DNA of 52,403 bases, from the NCBI GenBank assembly GCA_900315315.1, contig OMYT01000023.1:1-52403 (forward strand), given 5' to 3'. The notes beneath the pieces are model-generated. The model was given only the letters and a program-made list of their open reading frames with translations, had not been told where the DNA came from and did no database searches. This stretch comes from an uncultured Eubacteriales bacterium (GTDB lineage: Bacteria; Bacillota; Clostridia; Christensenellales; Aristaeellaceae). The position numbers were made by a program, and so were the translations under genes. Positions 1-8,280 of the stretch are shown one piece after another (positions within the stretch are counted from its first letter, which is position 1; each line of letters starts with the position of its first letter).

Positions 1-104
1 TAAACTCTTTGGAATCTTCGCTGAATTTCTTGCGCGTTTCTCTCTGTATCGTTTTCAAGGTTCGCCTGCCCGTTCCCCTCACTTTCGTTCGGGCGAGCTT
101 GACT
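1..104 (-). other. probable rRNA operon leader (start of transcript)
   Basis: Read leftward, this stretch follows a strong promoter and contains a short GC hairpin (stem 68-72/90-94), then the CCTTGAAAAC box (51-60) that is common in leaders and spacers of clostridial rRNA operons. It ends in AAAGAGTTTA at the window edge, which resembles the approach to a 16S 5' end. No rRNA sequence itself lies inside the window, so the rRNA identity is inference. Confidence 0.5.
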
Positions 105-133
105 ATAATACCAAAGCCCCACCCCCTTGTCAA
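105..133 (-). promoter_or_regulatory. strong sigma-A promoter, rRNA type, leftward
   Basis: On the minus strand a perfect -35 TTGACA (128-133) is followed by a 17-bp spacer and -10 TATTAT (105-110), with AT-rich DNA upstream (134-175) that could act as an UP element. It points off the left edge of the window. The near-consensus match and the leader that follows suggest a stable-RNA operon. Confidence 0.75.
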
Positions 134-249
134 GAACTTTTTTGAAAATTTTTATCACAAAAAAACGCCCATTCCGTAAAGGTTTTTCAACGGTTTCGGC
201 CATCTTCCATATGTTGTAGTTATCCCCCCGGATACCCTGCTACATTTGG

Positions 250-278
250 TGGACATTTCACTCTTTCCCTGCTAAAAT
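250..278 (+). promoter_or_regulatory. promoter of the rlmD-like gene
   Basis: TGGACA (250-255), 17-bp spacer, TAAAAT (273-278), ending about 55 bases before the chosen start codon. It is divergent from the leftward rRNA-type promoter; the two share the 134-249 gap, in which no gene is visible. Confidence 0.55.
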
Positions 279-333
279 ATCCGCGTATTATAATAGGAAA
301 AAATATCACTTAATGGGGAGGAAACAGATCCGG

Positions 334-1680
334 ATGAAGAAAAACGACTGTCTGACCCTGACCGCGGATAACCTCGGCGCGGATCTGGAGGGAATCTGCC
401 GTCATGAAGGGCTCCCGATCTTCGTCCCCGGACTCCTTCCCGGCGAGAAAACCACCGTCCGGATCGTCAAAACCGAAAAACGCTACGCCTTCGGCCGCAT
501 GGAAACGCCGCCTGCCTCGCCGTCTCCCGATCGGCAGGATCCCGGCTGCCCGGCATATCCCCGCTGCGGCGGATGTTCCGGCCGGCATATGAGTTATGAG
601 GCCACCCTGGCTGCCAAACGGCAGCAGGTGGAGGATTGTTTTCGCCGGATCAGCGGCATCGAAGCGGAAGTCCCGCCGGTCATCGGGATGGAAGAACCTT
701 CCGGATACCGAAACAAAACTTCTCTCCCCTGCGCGGGCAGCGCGGATCTGCCCGTTCTCGGTTTTTATGCTCCGCGAAGCCACACCGTAATTCCGGCGGC
801 ATCCTGTCCCAATGCCATGCCCCCGGCCAATCAAATTACCGAAGCCTTCCTGTCCTGGATGAGAACGTTTCACGTGGAACCATATCGGGAAGAAACCCGG
901 AAGGGCCTGATCCGGCATCTGGTCATCCGGATCAACCGGCAGGGAGAGAGCATGGTGACCGTCGTGGCCAACGGCAGTGTCCTGCCGCACGCCGATGCGC
1001 TGAAAGACGTGCTGATCCCGCTTCATACCGTCAGCCTCTGGCTGAATGAGAACCGAAACGCCACCAATGTAATTCTGTCCGATCGTTTCCATTTATTATA
1101 TGGAAAGGAAACGCTCACGGATACCCTCTGTGGTTTGCAGTTTGAACTGTCGCCCGCCTCTTTCTTCCAGGTCAACCCTTCCCAGACGGAAAAGCTGTAC
1201 CAGACCGCAACGGACTTTGCGACACTGAAGCCGGAAGATCTTCTGTGCGATGTATACTGCGGTGCCGGAACCATTACTCTGACCTTGGCCCGCCATTGCC
1301 GGGAAGCCGTCGGAATCGAGATCGTTCCTGCAGCCGTGGAAAATGCAAAGCAGAATGCAGAACGCAACGGTATCCGAAACGCTTCTTTCCATACCGGCAA
1401 GGCGGAAGACCTGCTGCCCCGGATGGTGACGGACGGCCTGAAACCCGATGTCATTGTTGTGGATCCGCCCCGTAAAGGCCTGGAACCTTCCGTCATTAAA
1501 GCCATTGCCGAAGCAAGCCCTGACCGTTTGGTTTATGTTTCCTGCAACCCTGCCACCCTGGCCCGGGATGCGGGCCTCTTAAAAAATGAAGGATATCAAC
1601 TGAAAAAGGTCCAGCCGGTGGATATGTTCTGCTGGACCTCGGGGATAGAAACGGTTGCTTTGTTCTCCAATCTGATCTGA
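334..1680 (+). CDS. rlmD: 23S rRNA (uracil-C5)-methyltransferase, RlmD/RlmCD family
   Basis: SAM-dependent enzyme that methylates C5 of uracil in 23S rRNA (U1939 in E. coli RlmD; U747 and U1939 for RlmCD in Gram-positives). An N-terminal TRAM-like RNA-binding part (about residues 1-60) is followed by a CPAYPRCGGC cysteine cluster typical of the 4Fe-4S site, then a Rossmann methyltransferase domain with the SAM loop DVYCGAGT, the VVDPPRKG motif and the catalytic cysteine in YVSCNPATLARD near the end. The length (448 aa) is normal. I chose ATG 334 because the GGGGAGG site (315-321) lies just upstream of it and overlaps an in-frame ATG at 313. Which uridine it modifies cannot be read from the sequence. 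A parS-like palindrome lies inside the gene at 866-881. Confidence 0.9.
   Translation: MKKNDCLTLTADNLGADLEGICRHEGLPIFVPGLLPGEKTTVRIVKTEKRYAFGRMETPPASPSPDRQDPGCPAYPRCGGCSGRHMSYEATLAAKRQQVEDCFRRISGIEAEVPPVIGMEEPSGYRNKTSLPCAGSADLPVLGFYAPRSHTVIPAASCPNAMPPANQITEAFLSWMRTFHVEPYREETRKGLIRHLVIRINRQGESMVTVVANGSVLPHADALKDVLIPLHTVSLWLNENRNATNVILSDRFHLLYGKETLTDTLCGLQFELSPASFFQVNPSQTEKLYQTATDFATLKPEDLLCDVYCGAGTITLTLARHCREAVGIEIVPAAVENAKQNAERNGIRNASFHTGKAEDLLPRMVTDGLKPDVIVVDPPRKGLEPSVIKAIAEASPDRLVYVSCNPATLARDAGLLKNEGYQLKKVQPVDMFCWTSGIETVALFSNLI
866..881. other. parS-like site inside rlmD
   Basis: The 14-bp core GTTTCACGTGGAAC (867-880) matches the parS core GTTnCACGTGnAAC; only the two outermost bases differ from the 16-bp consensus. 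ParB/Spo0J sites commonly lie inside genes near the origin, and a full match lies at 49134. The coding frame alone could also explain it. Confidence 0.5.
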
Positions 1681-2112
1681 TTAAAAACGCTCATCTTGCA
1701 GCAGTGGACAGTTGTTTGTTGAATTTGTACGTGCTCAACCGTACTTATCTCGCGGTTTTTTCGTCTTTGTCTCTTCCGGGACTCGAGTCTTCGAGTCTTC
1801 GAGTCTTTCACGTTTTTACGTTTTTCTCATTTGTTGCCCTTTTTCGAGTCGCCTTGATCGTTTCTTGTTATTTTCCGGTTTTTTACGCTTAACTCTTCGC
1901 TTTTTCAAGTCTTTTTCAAGTCGCCTCTTGAGTGCAATAATCCTTTAGAGAAAACAGTCTTGCAGCTGTCATTCCTCTACAAGATGTAGATTATCACCTT
2001 ACAAATACCACTATATCATGTGCTTTCTTCCCTGTCAACGTTCCCGCCGGCCATGTCCCTCATCAATTATCTCATTCTGAAATTCAATTCTCCGGATCCA
2101 CCGGTATTGCCT
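1681..2112. other. 432-base gene-poor gap with purine-rich repeats
   Basis: No recognisable gene. On the minus strand the sequence after the promoter at 2010-2038 contains two mutually exclusive hairpins (UCUACA/UGUAGA and CUUGUAG/CUGCAAG, about 1964-1992), then a purine-rich tract with repeats of GACTTGAAAAAG/GACTCGAAAAAG and three exact 8-bp tandem units (cgagtctt on the plus strand, 1784-1807). A Lys/Arg-rich open frame (1938-1816, minus) follows an AAAGGA motif but would need an ATT start. The same frame continues past one TAA to 1735. Purine bias alone could create such a frame, so I do not call it a gene. Confidence 0.5.
2010..2038 (-). promoter_or_regulatory. strong leftward promoter with no recognised gene behind it
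   Basis: TTGACA (2033-2038), 17-bp spacer, TATAGT (2010-2015) on the minus strand. It starts just past the stop of the Nim/VOC gene and reads into the 1681-2003 gap, which then runs antisense into the end of the rlmD-like gene. A small RNA or very short peptide gene is the simplest explanation. Confidence 0.6.
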
Positions 2113-2970
2113 TCACTCCGTTATCTCGATCTGATTCCCTTCGATAGCGACCACGCAGCTTTCGTAGTATCCGTCGCCGGTTGTTCGTGGGCCGCTGACC
2201 ACTTCAAATCCGGCTGAACGAAGCCGCTCCGTCAGCTCATCAACCTTCTCCCTGCCGCCGACAGAAAAAGCAATATGCGCGTATCCTGTGCGGTTGAGAG
2301 GCTTCTCCTGATCCTCCATCCCGGATTTCGTCATAAGCTCCAGTCGGGCGCCTGATTCAAAACGAATGAAGTACGAGCGGAAGTTCGTCCGGGAATTATG
2401 GTAGCCATCATTGGATCGTCCGCCAAGATACGTGACGAAGAAATCCCTTGCAGCTTCCAGGTCGTTCACATAAAGCGCCGCATGTTCAATCGTCGCTTTT
2501 TTCTTCTCGTTATTCACGGGATTCCGCTTGCCCGTAATCTCATCCAGTACAATCTTCCCGACAAGCACATGCTCCAATGCCCGGCAATCCGCATAATCAT
2601 AGTCGTAATAACCATAATGATCCGTGATGGTCTTCAATCCGTGAATGATTTCATGTTCATCGTCCGGAAACTGACAAATCCCGCTTCCGATCACACTTTC
2701 GTACCTTGTGGTAATTCCGTGGTCTGTAAGCTCAGTCCTGATGAATCGATCAGCTTCAACACAAACCCTCGGATCGCTCTTCAGAACATTTGTCTTTTGT
2801 CCTTCTCTTGCGCAATGGAAGTAGATGACTATCGTACCATCCACCATCTCCGTGCCGAAGGAAACCGGAACAATGTATGGACCGGACATCCCGATTCGCA
2901 CCGTATCACAGCGGAGCAGAATATCGAAGATCTCCTGCAGATCCGGCACTTCTCTGTCTTTCCGTCTCAT
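2113..2970 (-). CDS. Nim-like PNPOx domain fused to a VOC domain
   Basis: Two-domain protein of 285 aa. Residues 1-150 resemble the pyridoxamine-phosphate-oxidase-like flavin-binding fold of the NimA family (MRRKDREV start, [28 protein letters not shown]). Residues 165-285 are a vicinal-oxygen-chelate (glyoxalase/bleomycin-resistance) domain ([40 protein letters not shown]). Nim proteins are linked to 5-nitroimidazole reduction; VOC domains bind a metal and small molecules. The fusion suggests redox or detoxification of a small molecule in the cytoplasm, but the substrate cannot be named. A GGAGGT site stands 6 bases before the ATG. The flavin reductase-rubredoxin gene lies immediately upstream on the same strand. 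Confidence 0.8.
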   Translation of the reverse strand: MRRKDREVPDLQEIFDILLRCDTVRIGMSGPYIVPVSFGTEMVDGTIVIYFHCAREGQKTNVLKSDPRVCVEADRFIRTELTDHGITTRYESVIGSGICQFPDDEHEIIHGLKTITDHYGYYDYDYADCRALEHVLVGKIVLDEITGKRNPVNNEKKKATIEHAALYVNDLEAARDFFVTYLGGRSNDGYHNSRTNFRSYFIRFESGARLELMTKSGMEDQEKPLNRTGYAHIAFSVGGREKVDELTERLRSAGFEVVSGPRTTGDGYYESCVVAIEGNQIEITE

Positions 2971-3040
2971 CTCAGCACCTCCGCCATCGGTTTTCCTGCC
3001 GAAACGGTCCTTCTGTATTTATTTGGCTCAACAAACAATA

Positions 3041-3664
3041 TTAGCCCGTCACTTTTTCAAAGTCTGACGCGGGGTGCTTACAGATCGGACAAATGAAATC
3101 TTCCGGCAGTTCCTCTCCCACATATTCATATCCGCAGATTCTGCAGCGCCAGATGGTTTTCCCCTCCGCCGTTTTTCCGATTGCCTCGGGCTTCGGTTTG
3201 ATCTTTTCCTGATAATAGGTATACGTTGCGGATGGAACATCGCCGATCGTATTCATATCCGTCACCCGGGCAATGAAAAGCATATGGCTTCCCAGATCGA
3301 TCGTCTGTTCAACCTCGGCGGAAATCCATGCGTTGGTTCCTTCTGTGATAATCAATGTGCCGTTTTCCGCCCGGTAAAAACTGTCGAATCCGTCAAACTT
3401 GTCCACATCGCGTCCGCTCTGGAAGCCGAAACGCCTGAACAGGTCAAACGTAGCGTCCTGGGCGATCACAGAGGCAGTGAACAGGCCCGTCTCCCGAATC
3501 ATCTCAGAAGTATAATTGCTCTTGTTCACCGCAACCGAAATCCGGTTCGGCTCGGAAGTCAGCTGGATAACTGTATTTGTGATACAACCGTTGTCTTTGC
3601 CGTCCCGGCAGGCCGTAACAACAAATAACCCATAAGAAATGGTGTACATCGCTTTCTTATTCAT
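3041..3664 (-). CDS. flavin reductase-rubredoxin fusion (high-molecular-weight rubredoxin type)
   Basis: The 207-aa product has an N-terminal FMN-binding flavin-reductase-like domain (about 1-150; YTISYGLFVVTA, LTSEPNRISVAVNKSNYT) and a C-terminal rubredoxin (CRICGY...CPICKHPASDFEKV) with both CxxC pairs that bind one iron. In anaerobes such proteins pass electrons from NAD(P)H to partners such as the flavodiiron protein FprA for O2 or NO reduction; that partner is not in this window. I chose ATG 3664, preceded by GGGAGGT, over an in-frame ATG at 3712. A TTGCAC-17-TATCTT promoter lies upstream. It may be cotranscribed with the Nim/VOC gene 70 bases downstream. Confidence 0.85.
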   Translation of the reverse strand: MNKKAMYTISYGLFVVTACRDGKDNGCITNTVIQLTSEPNRISVAVNKSNYTSEMIRETGLFTASVIAQDATFDLFRRFGFQSGRDVDKFDGFDSFYRAENGTLIITEGTNAWISAEVEQTIDLGSHMLFIARVTDMNTIGDVPSATYTYYQEKIKPKPEAIGKTAEGKTIWRCRICGYEYVGEELPEDFICPICKHPASDFEKVTG

Positions 3665-3747
3665 GCATACCTCCCGATCATCATCTTCAGATTTTTTCGT
3701 TTTGCCGCGCATGCTGCTTCAGTCCCGCTGTTTTTTGCGTTGGATAA

Positions 3748-3776
3748 AAGATATCATCTTTTTGTCCCGAGTGCAA
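3748..3776 (-). promoter_or_regulatory. promoter of the flavin reductase-rubredoxin gene
   Basis: Minus strand: TTGCAC (3771-3776), 17-bp spacer, TATCTT (3748-3753), about 85 bases before the start codon. The -10 region sits within AT-rich sequence. Confidence 0.6.
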
Positions 3777-3921
3777 GAAAAACGATCAGGCTTATCAATC
3801 TGCCTGGAAAACCGGAGTTTGATTCATCAGCAGGGATCGGTATCTGATCTGACGAAACAGATAAGTAGCAAATGACCAAAAAAACGAACCGAAATATATT
3901 CCATAAAGGAGATAATCTGAA

Positions 3922-6387
3922 ATGAACCGGATCTGTATTGATGAAAACTGGACATTCCGCAGAGGCTTCCTGGATTCTCCCGGCATGCTGAAGGAAGACC
4001 CCGGAATCACCGTCAACCTGCCCCATGACGGGATGATCGGCACCGCTGTGACACCTGACGCTCCGGCTCAGGCGGATATGGGTTATTTTTCCGGCGGTCT
4101 GTGTAATTATACCAAAGGCATTTTTATCCCGAAGGAATGGGAAAACGAATGCGTCTGTCTGTTCTTTGACGGAGCGATGATGAATGCTTCGGTCGATGTA
4201 AACGGCTGCAAGGCCGGATCTCAGCACTACGGTTATGCGCCCTTTTGCATCGACATGACGGATCTGGTTGCCTTCGGTTCGGAGAACCGGATCACCGTCA
4301 ACCTCAATACCAGCATGCAGCCGAACTCCCGCTGGTATACCGGCTCCGGATTATACCGCAGCATTCATCTGCTCCATGGCCCAAAAGTTCATATCGCGCC
4401 GGAGGGGATCTTCGCCCATACCGAACAAGTCGCGGACGGGTATGCCTTCCTGAAAATCGAAATAGAGATCTGCAATGAGACAGCAGAAAACAGTCTGGCA
4501 GAAGCAGAAGTGTCTCTGATCCGGGAAGATTCGGGTGAAACAGCCGCAACAGCGAAACAGGTCATTCATATCACTGCGCGAAGCAGTGAAATCGCCGGAA
4601 TCTCCCTGAATCTCCGGAATCCGATGCTTTGGGACGCGGATCATCCGAATTTGTACCGGGTCCGGGCCAGGGTCAGGAATCTCGGGAGATTCCGCACCCA
4701 TTTTGAAAAAGAGGCAGTGCAACCCGTTGATGAAGCGGACGTTCTCTTCGGAATCCGGATAGTCACTGCTGACGCTGTCAGAGGTCTTCAGATCAACAAC
4801 AAAACCGTTAAACTGAAAGGCGGCTGCCTCCACCATGACAATGGATTGCTAGGCGCCGTCTCCCTGTATGAAACTGAAGCAAGAAAGATCCGGAAGCTGA
4901 AGGAAAGCGGCTTTAACGCGATCCGTACTGCACATAACCCGCCGTCCGCCGCACTGATTGAAGCTTGTGACCGCCTGGGAATGTATGTTTTTGACGAGGC
5001 TTTTGATGCCTGGGGAATCGCGAAACGCGCGGGGGATTACAGCCAGTTTTTTGATGCCTGCTGGGAAAGGGACCTGACCGCTTTTGTCCGTAGGGACCGT
5101 TCCCATCCCTGCGTGATCCTCTGGTCCACCGGAAACGAGATTCCGGAACGGGGCGGCCTGAATAACGGGTACTCTTTGGCCGCAAAACTGGCGAAACGGA
5201 TACGCAGTCTTGACGGTACAAGACCTGTCAGCAACGGGATCTGTTCCTTCTGGAGCGGCCTGGATGATTTCCTGGCAGAGGGAACGGATCAGTCACAGAA
5301 CGCCGGAATCGAGGATCCGGAAAACCTCTGGGAGAAAGGAACCGAGCCCTTCGCCGCCCCTCTGGATATTGTAGGTTATAACTATATGGAAGATCATTAC
5401 GAACGCGATCATCTGATGTTCCCGGAGCGCGTCATCCTCGGTTCGGAAAATTTCCCGAAGGAGATCGGCTTCCGCTGGCCGCTGGTCGAAAAGCTTCCCT
5501 ATGTGCTCGGGGACTTTACCTGGACCGCCTGGGATTATCTGGGGGAAGCCGGGATCGGTAAAGCGGTCAGCCTGGATCCGGACGATCCGCTGCTGGAAAA
5601 AGGGCCCTGGGCGCTGATGCCCCAAGTTTCGTCGCCTTTCCCCTGGAGAACAGCCAACGACGCAGATTTCGATATCACCGGTCGGATCACACCGCAGGGA
5701 ACCTACCGCAGCGTTGTCTGGGGAAATACCGGGACCTTTTTGTATTCCTATCCTCCGGAAGCTTTCGGAAAGACGGAGCTGATCAGTCCCTGGGGCTTCC
5801 CTGCAGTACAAGCCTGCTGGAATTTTGCGGAACAGGAAGGCAAACCCATTGAATTGCTGATCTTTTCAAATGCGCAGGAAGTTGAAGTCTTTGTCAACGG
5901 GCATTCAATCAGCAGAAAACCGGTCAGCATGGAGCGTCCCCTGCCCTGCAGCGTACGTTTTGAAACGGTTTATGAACCGGGAATCGTGGAAGCCGTCAGC
6001 TATACCGAAGGCCGGGAAGTAAGCCGCGCCGCACTGACAACTGCAGGCCGTCCTTCGCATCTTCGGATCACGCCTGAAAAAACAGCCATGAAAGCAGACG
6101 GTCACGATCTGATCTATGTGAATATTGAAGTGGTGGATCAGCAGGGAAACCGGGTTCCGGATGCGGAAATACCGCTTTCCGCAAACGTATCGGGCCCGGT
6201 CCTGCTGAGCGGCTTCGGCACCGGCAACCCCGTCACGCAGGAAGATTATACGGATCAGAAAACCCGGACCTGCCGGGGAACTGCCACAGCCATTCTCCGC
6301 GCCGGTTATGAACCGGGACAGATGGTTCTGACCGTTTCGGGCGAAGACCTGCCTGAAGCTCAGGTAGCTCTGTCTGTTTTGGAATAA
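3922..6387 (+). CDS. glycoside hydrolase family 2 enzyme (beta-galactosidase/glucuronidase type)
   Basis: 821-aa protein with family 2 architecture: sugar-binding jelly-roll domain (about 1-165), immunoglobulin-like domain, TIM barrel (about 270-560), then C-terminal Ig-like domains (about 590-821). Catalytic motifs are present: TAHNPP near residue 335, the acid/base Glu in STGNEIPERGG (about 405) and the nucleophile Glu in LGSENFP (about 508). No signal peptide is seen, so it probably acts in the cytoplasm on imported oligosaccharides. The exact sugar (beta-galactoside, glucuronide or other) cannot be decided. The ribosome site AAAGGAG precedes the ATG. It stands alone, with no sugar transporter nearby. 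Confidence 0.88.
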   Translation: MNRICIDENWTFRRGFLDSPGMLKEDPGITVNLPHDGMIGTAVTPDAPAQADMGYFSGGLCNYTKGIFIPKEWENECVCLFFDGAMMNASVDVNGCKAGSQHYGYAPFCIDMTDLVAFGSENRITVNLNTSMQPNSRWYTGSGLYRSIHLLHGPKVHIAPEGIFAHTEQVADGYAFLKIEIEICNETAENSLAEAEVSLIREDSGETAATAKQVIHITARSSEIAGISLNLRNPMLWDADHPNLYRVRARVRNLGRFRTHFEKEAVQPVDEADVLFGIRIVTADAVRGLQINNKTVKLKGGCLHHDNGLLGAVSLYETEARKIRKLKESGFNAIRTAHNPPSAALIEACDRLGMYVFDEAFDAWGIAKRAGDYSQFFDACWERDLTAFVRRDRSHPCVILWSTGNEIPERGGLNNGYSLAAKLAKRIRSLDGTRPVSNGICSFWSGLDDFLAEGTDQSQNAGIEDPENLWEKGTEPFAAPLDIVGYNYMEDHYERDHLMFPERVILGSENFPKEIGFRWPLVEKLPYVLGDFTWTAWDYLGEAGIGKAVSLDPDDPLLEKGPWALMPQVSSPFPWRTANDADFDITGRITPQGTYRSVVWGNTGTFLYSYPPEAFGKTELISPWGFPAVQACWNFAEQEGKPIELLIFSNAQEVEVFVNGHSISRKPVSMERPLPCSVRFETVYEPGIVEAVSYTEGREVSRAALTTAGRPSHLRITPEKTAMKADGHDLIYVNIEVVDQQGNRVPDAEIPLSANVSGPVLLSGFGTGNPVTQEDYTDQKTRTCRGTATAILRAGYEPGQMVLTVSGEDLPEAQVALSVLE

Positions 6388-6400
6388 GGTTTGATCCGGT

Positions 6401-7099
6401 TTATTTGCTCGACGGATACCATTCTTCAATCAGAGATGTGGGAATCTCAAAATGCTGGTAATCCTTCCGGTCTTCCCAGTCTCCTCCCCATTCAAAGCCA
6501 TGCTCTTTAAACAGTTTGAAGCACAGATCCTCATGATCGATCTTATACGGGAAGTCCGCTGAGCGGTCCAGATAAGGTTCGCCGGTAACCGGTTCCACAA
6601 TGCGTTCACCGTCTACTGTTTTCGTATACGGGTTGTATAGTGTGTTGATATCCACCGCCAGCCCCAGGCCGTGCTTGGAAACCCTGGTGGTATGGGAAAT
6701 GAACCGGAAATTGAAGGACGATGAATTGTTGTCTTCCATGGAGCGTTCATCATCCGCGTCGTATTCATCCACCAGCCGGATCCGCTCGATGGGATAGTTT
6801 GCTTCATACAGCTGCCTGAGAATATCCAGCACATCCTCCGCAATGTGATAATTCACGATCATCTCCCCTTCATGGGTTTCCCCGTTCAGATCCGTATGCA
6901 GCACATGCAGATATCGCAGATCTTCCCGGGGAAGGGTACAGTCATCCTTGAATGATTTCCCCTGAATCCTTTCAAATATTTCGTCCGTGATATCAGAGAT
7001 CCAGAACGAAATATCCGGATTCAGGTCTCCTGATTCCGCGCAGGCCGTGCCGAGCTGCAGCACAGTAGCCATCACAGCGGTCAATAATTTCCTTCTCAT
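6401..7099 (-). CDS. exported M15-family D-Ala-D-Ala carboxypeptidase-like protein
   Basis: 232 aa. It begins with a basic/hydrophobic export signal (residues 1-21, ending near TACAES). A zinc peptidase domain of the VanY/M15 type follows: SKHGLGLAVDIN supplies one His and the Asp ligand, DYQHFE the last His, and the GFEWGGDW block is typical. It probably trims peptidoglycan stem peptides outside the membrane. A cysteine at the end of the signal could be a lipid anchor, but the preceding GTA is a poor lipobox. GGAGGAG lies before the ATG. The gene converges on the glycosidase with a 13-base gap. Confidence 0.82.
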   Translation of the reverse strand: MRRKLLTAVMATVLQLGTACAESGDLNPDISFWISDITDEIFERIQGKSFKDDCTLPREDLRYLHVLHTDLNGETHEGEMIVNYHIAEDVLDILRQLYEANYPIERIRLVDEYDADDERSMEDNNSSSFNFRFISHTTRVSKHGLGLAVDINTLYNPYTKTVDGERIVEPVTGEPYLDRSADFPYKIDHEDLCFKLFKEHGFEWGGDWEDRKDYQHFEIPTSLIEEWYPSSK

Positions 7100-7154
7100 A
7101 CGATTCTCCTCCTTTTTTCATATCAGTTATCATCCACTGCTTCAGTTGTCGGCA

Positions 7155-8177
7155 TCATGATTGCTCTTTGATTGTCTGCGTCTTTTCAATGCTCCTCGAT
7201 GTGATTGCAAGAACGCATTGTTGAGTAAAAACATCTGTGGCCGTTACCGCAAAGTCCAGTATGGAAGTCAGCGACAGGATCACTGCCAGATCAGATACCT
7301 GCAGCCCGAGCTGAGTGAAGAGAATGGTAAAGCTGGCCGTCATGCCTCCCGGCACAGGAGGAGACGCCACAGAAAGAATAACACTTACCGCAATTGCCGT
7401 AATAATCCATACCTCGGATACCTCCGCGCCGCTGCTTTCGGCTACGCAGACCGCGGCAAACCAGAACAGCACAGATGCTCCCGGAGGATACAGCAATTGC
7501 CCGAACGGAACGCCGAAATTTGCCAGATGGTGGCTGATTCCCAGCTTTTCCGTACACGTTCTCTTATTTTCGGCAAACGCCGCCGAAGATGATGCTGTGG
7601 AAATCGCTATAATGAACGTGGAAAACGTCCTTTTCCACAGTTCAAGCGGAGAAATATGCATTTTTACGCAGGCCAGGACTGTGTGGAAAAGGATCAGGAT
7701 GATACATCCCGCCAGTGTTCCGGCAAAAAACTTCCCGCCGGCGGCAAGAGAGCTGAGATCGCTTGATACAATGATATTGAAAAGACTCCCGAATACAAAC
7801 ACGGGGACAAGTTTGCTGATAAAGCCCATGATCCCGTCGACGATAAATCCAAGCTGTTCCGCCAGCTCCGCGACAACCTGTGTGTTCTTGCCGATCACCA
7901 GCATCGTTAAGCCGATGATGATACCGACAAACATAATCTGCAGCGTATTGCCGCGCGAAAACGGTGTGAACAGGTTGTCGGGAATGATATTCAGCACCAT
8001 CTGATACAGTTCGGAATATTGATTGCCGTTCTGCGTATTCCCGATCTGCAGACTGAAAAAAGGCAGACTGATCAATGCAATCAGCACCGTCATGACAAGC
8101 AGATACAAAAGATATCTGACGCATACGCGTCTGCCTACCTCGCTGAAGGTGGACGCGTCCCCGATACAGTATATCAT
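7155..8177 (-). pseudogene. 5'-truncated SLC1-type (DAACS) symporter
   Basis: The 340-residue frame matches the dicarboxylate/amino acid:cation symporter family from about the third transmembrane segment onward: IGDASTFSEVG, SRGNTLQIMFVGIIIG, the serine-rich hairpin STASSSAAFAE, and the C-terminal PPVPGGMTASF loop with TM8. Family members are usually 400-450 aa, so about 60-80 N-terminal residues with TM1-2 are absent. An in-frame TGA lies 12 bases before the first ATG, no ribosome site is seen there, and the 103 bases to the next gene hold no missing segment in another frame. I infer a decayed gene; a short functional protein cannot be excluded. Confidence 0.65.
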
Positions 8178-8280
8178 CTGGTTTGTTTTTCATCAAAGCA
8201 TCAAACAACTTCAGGCGCAGAGTCCTTTCATGAAGAATAAGCGTCCAACGGCGTAATGTCCTCATCGCTGTTCATCCTGT

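Noticed and set aside
1784-1807. Three tandem cgagtctt units as a CRISPR or VNTR array
   Set aside because: Units are only 8 bp without spacers and number three; no cas gene is present.
1735-1938. A real gene for a Lys/Arg-rich peptide
   Set aside because: It needs an ATT start and contains an in-frame TAA; the purine-rich strand alone would yield such codons.
3950-3963. GGACATTCCGC in the glycosidase gene as another copy of the shared element
   Set aside because: It encodes the conserved W-T-F-R start of the enzyme and lacks the rest of the block and any promoter. A TTGACATTC at 24570 within the ligase gene was rejected likewise.
8178-8280. A frameshift that would restore the symporter N terminus
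   Set aside because: The other two frames encode no hydrophobic segment like TM1-2, and only 103 bases are available before the next gene.
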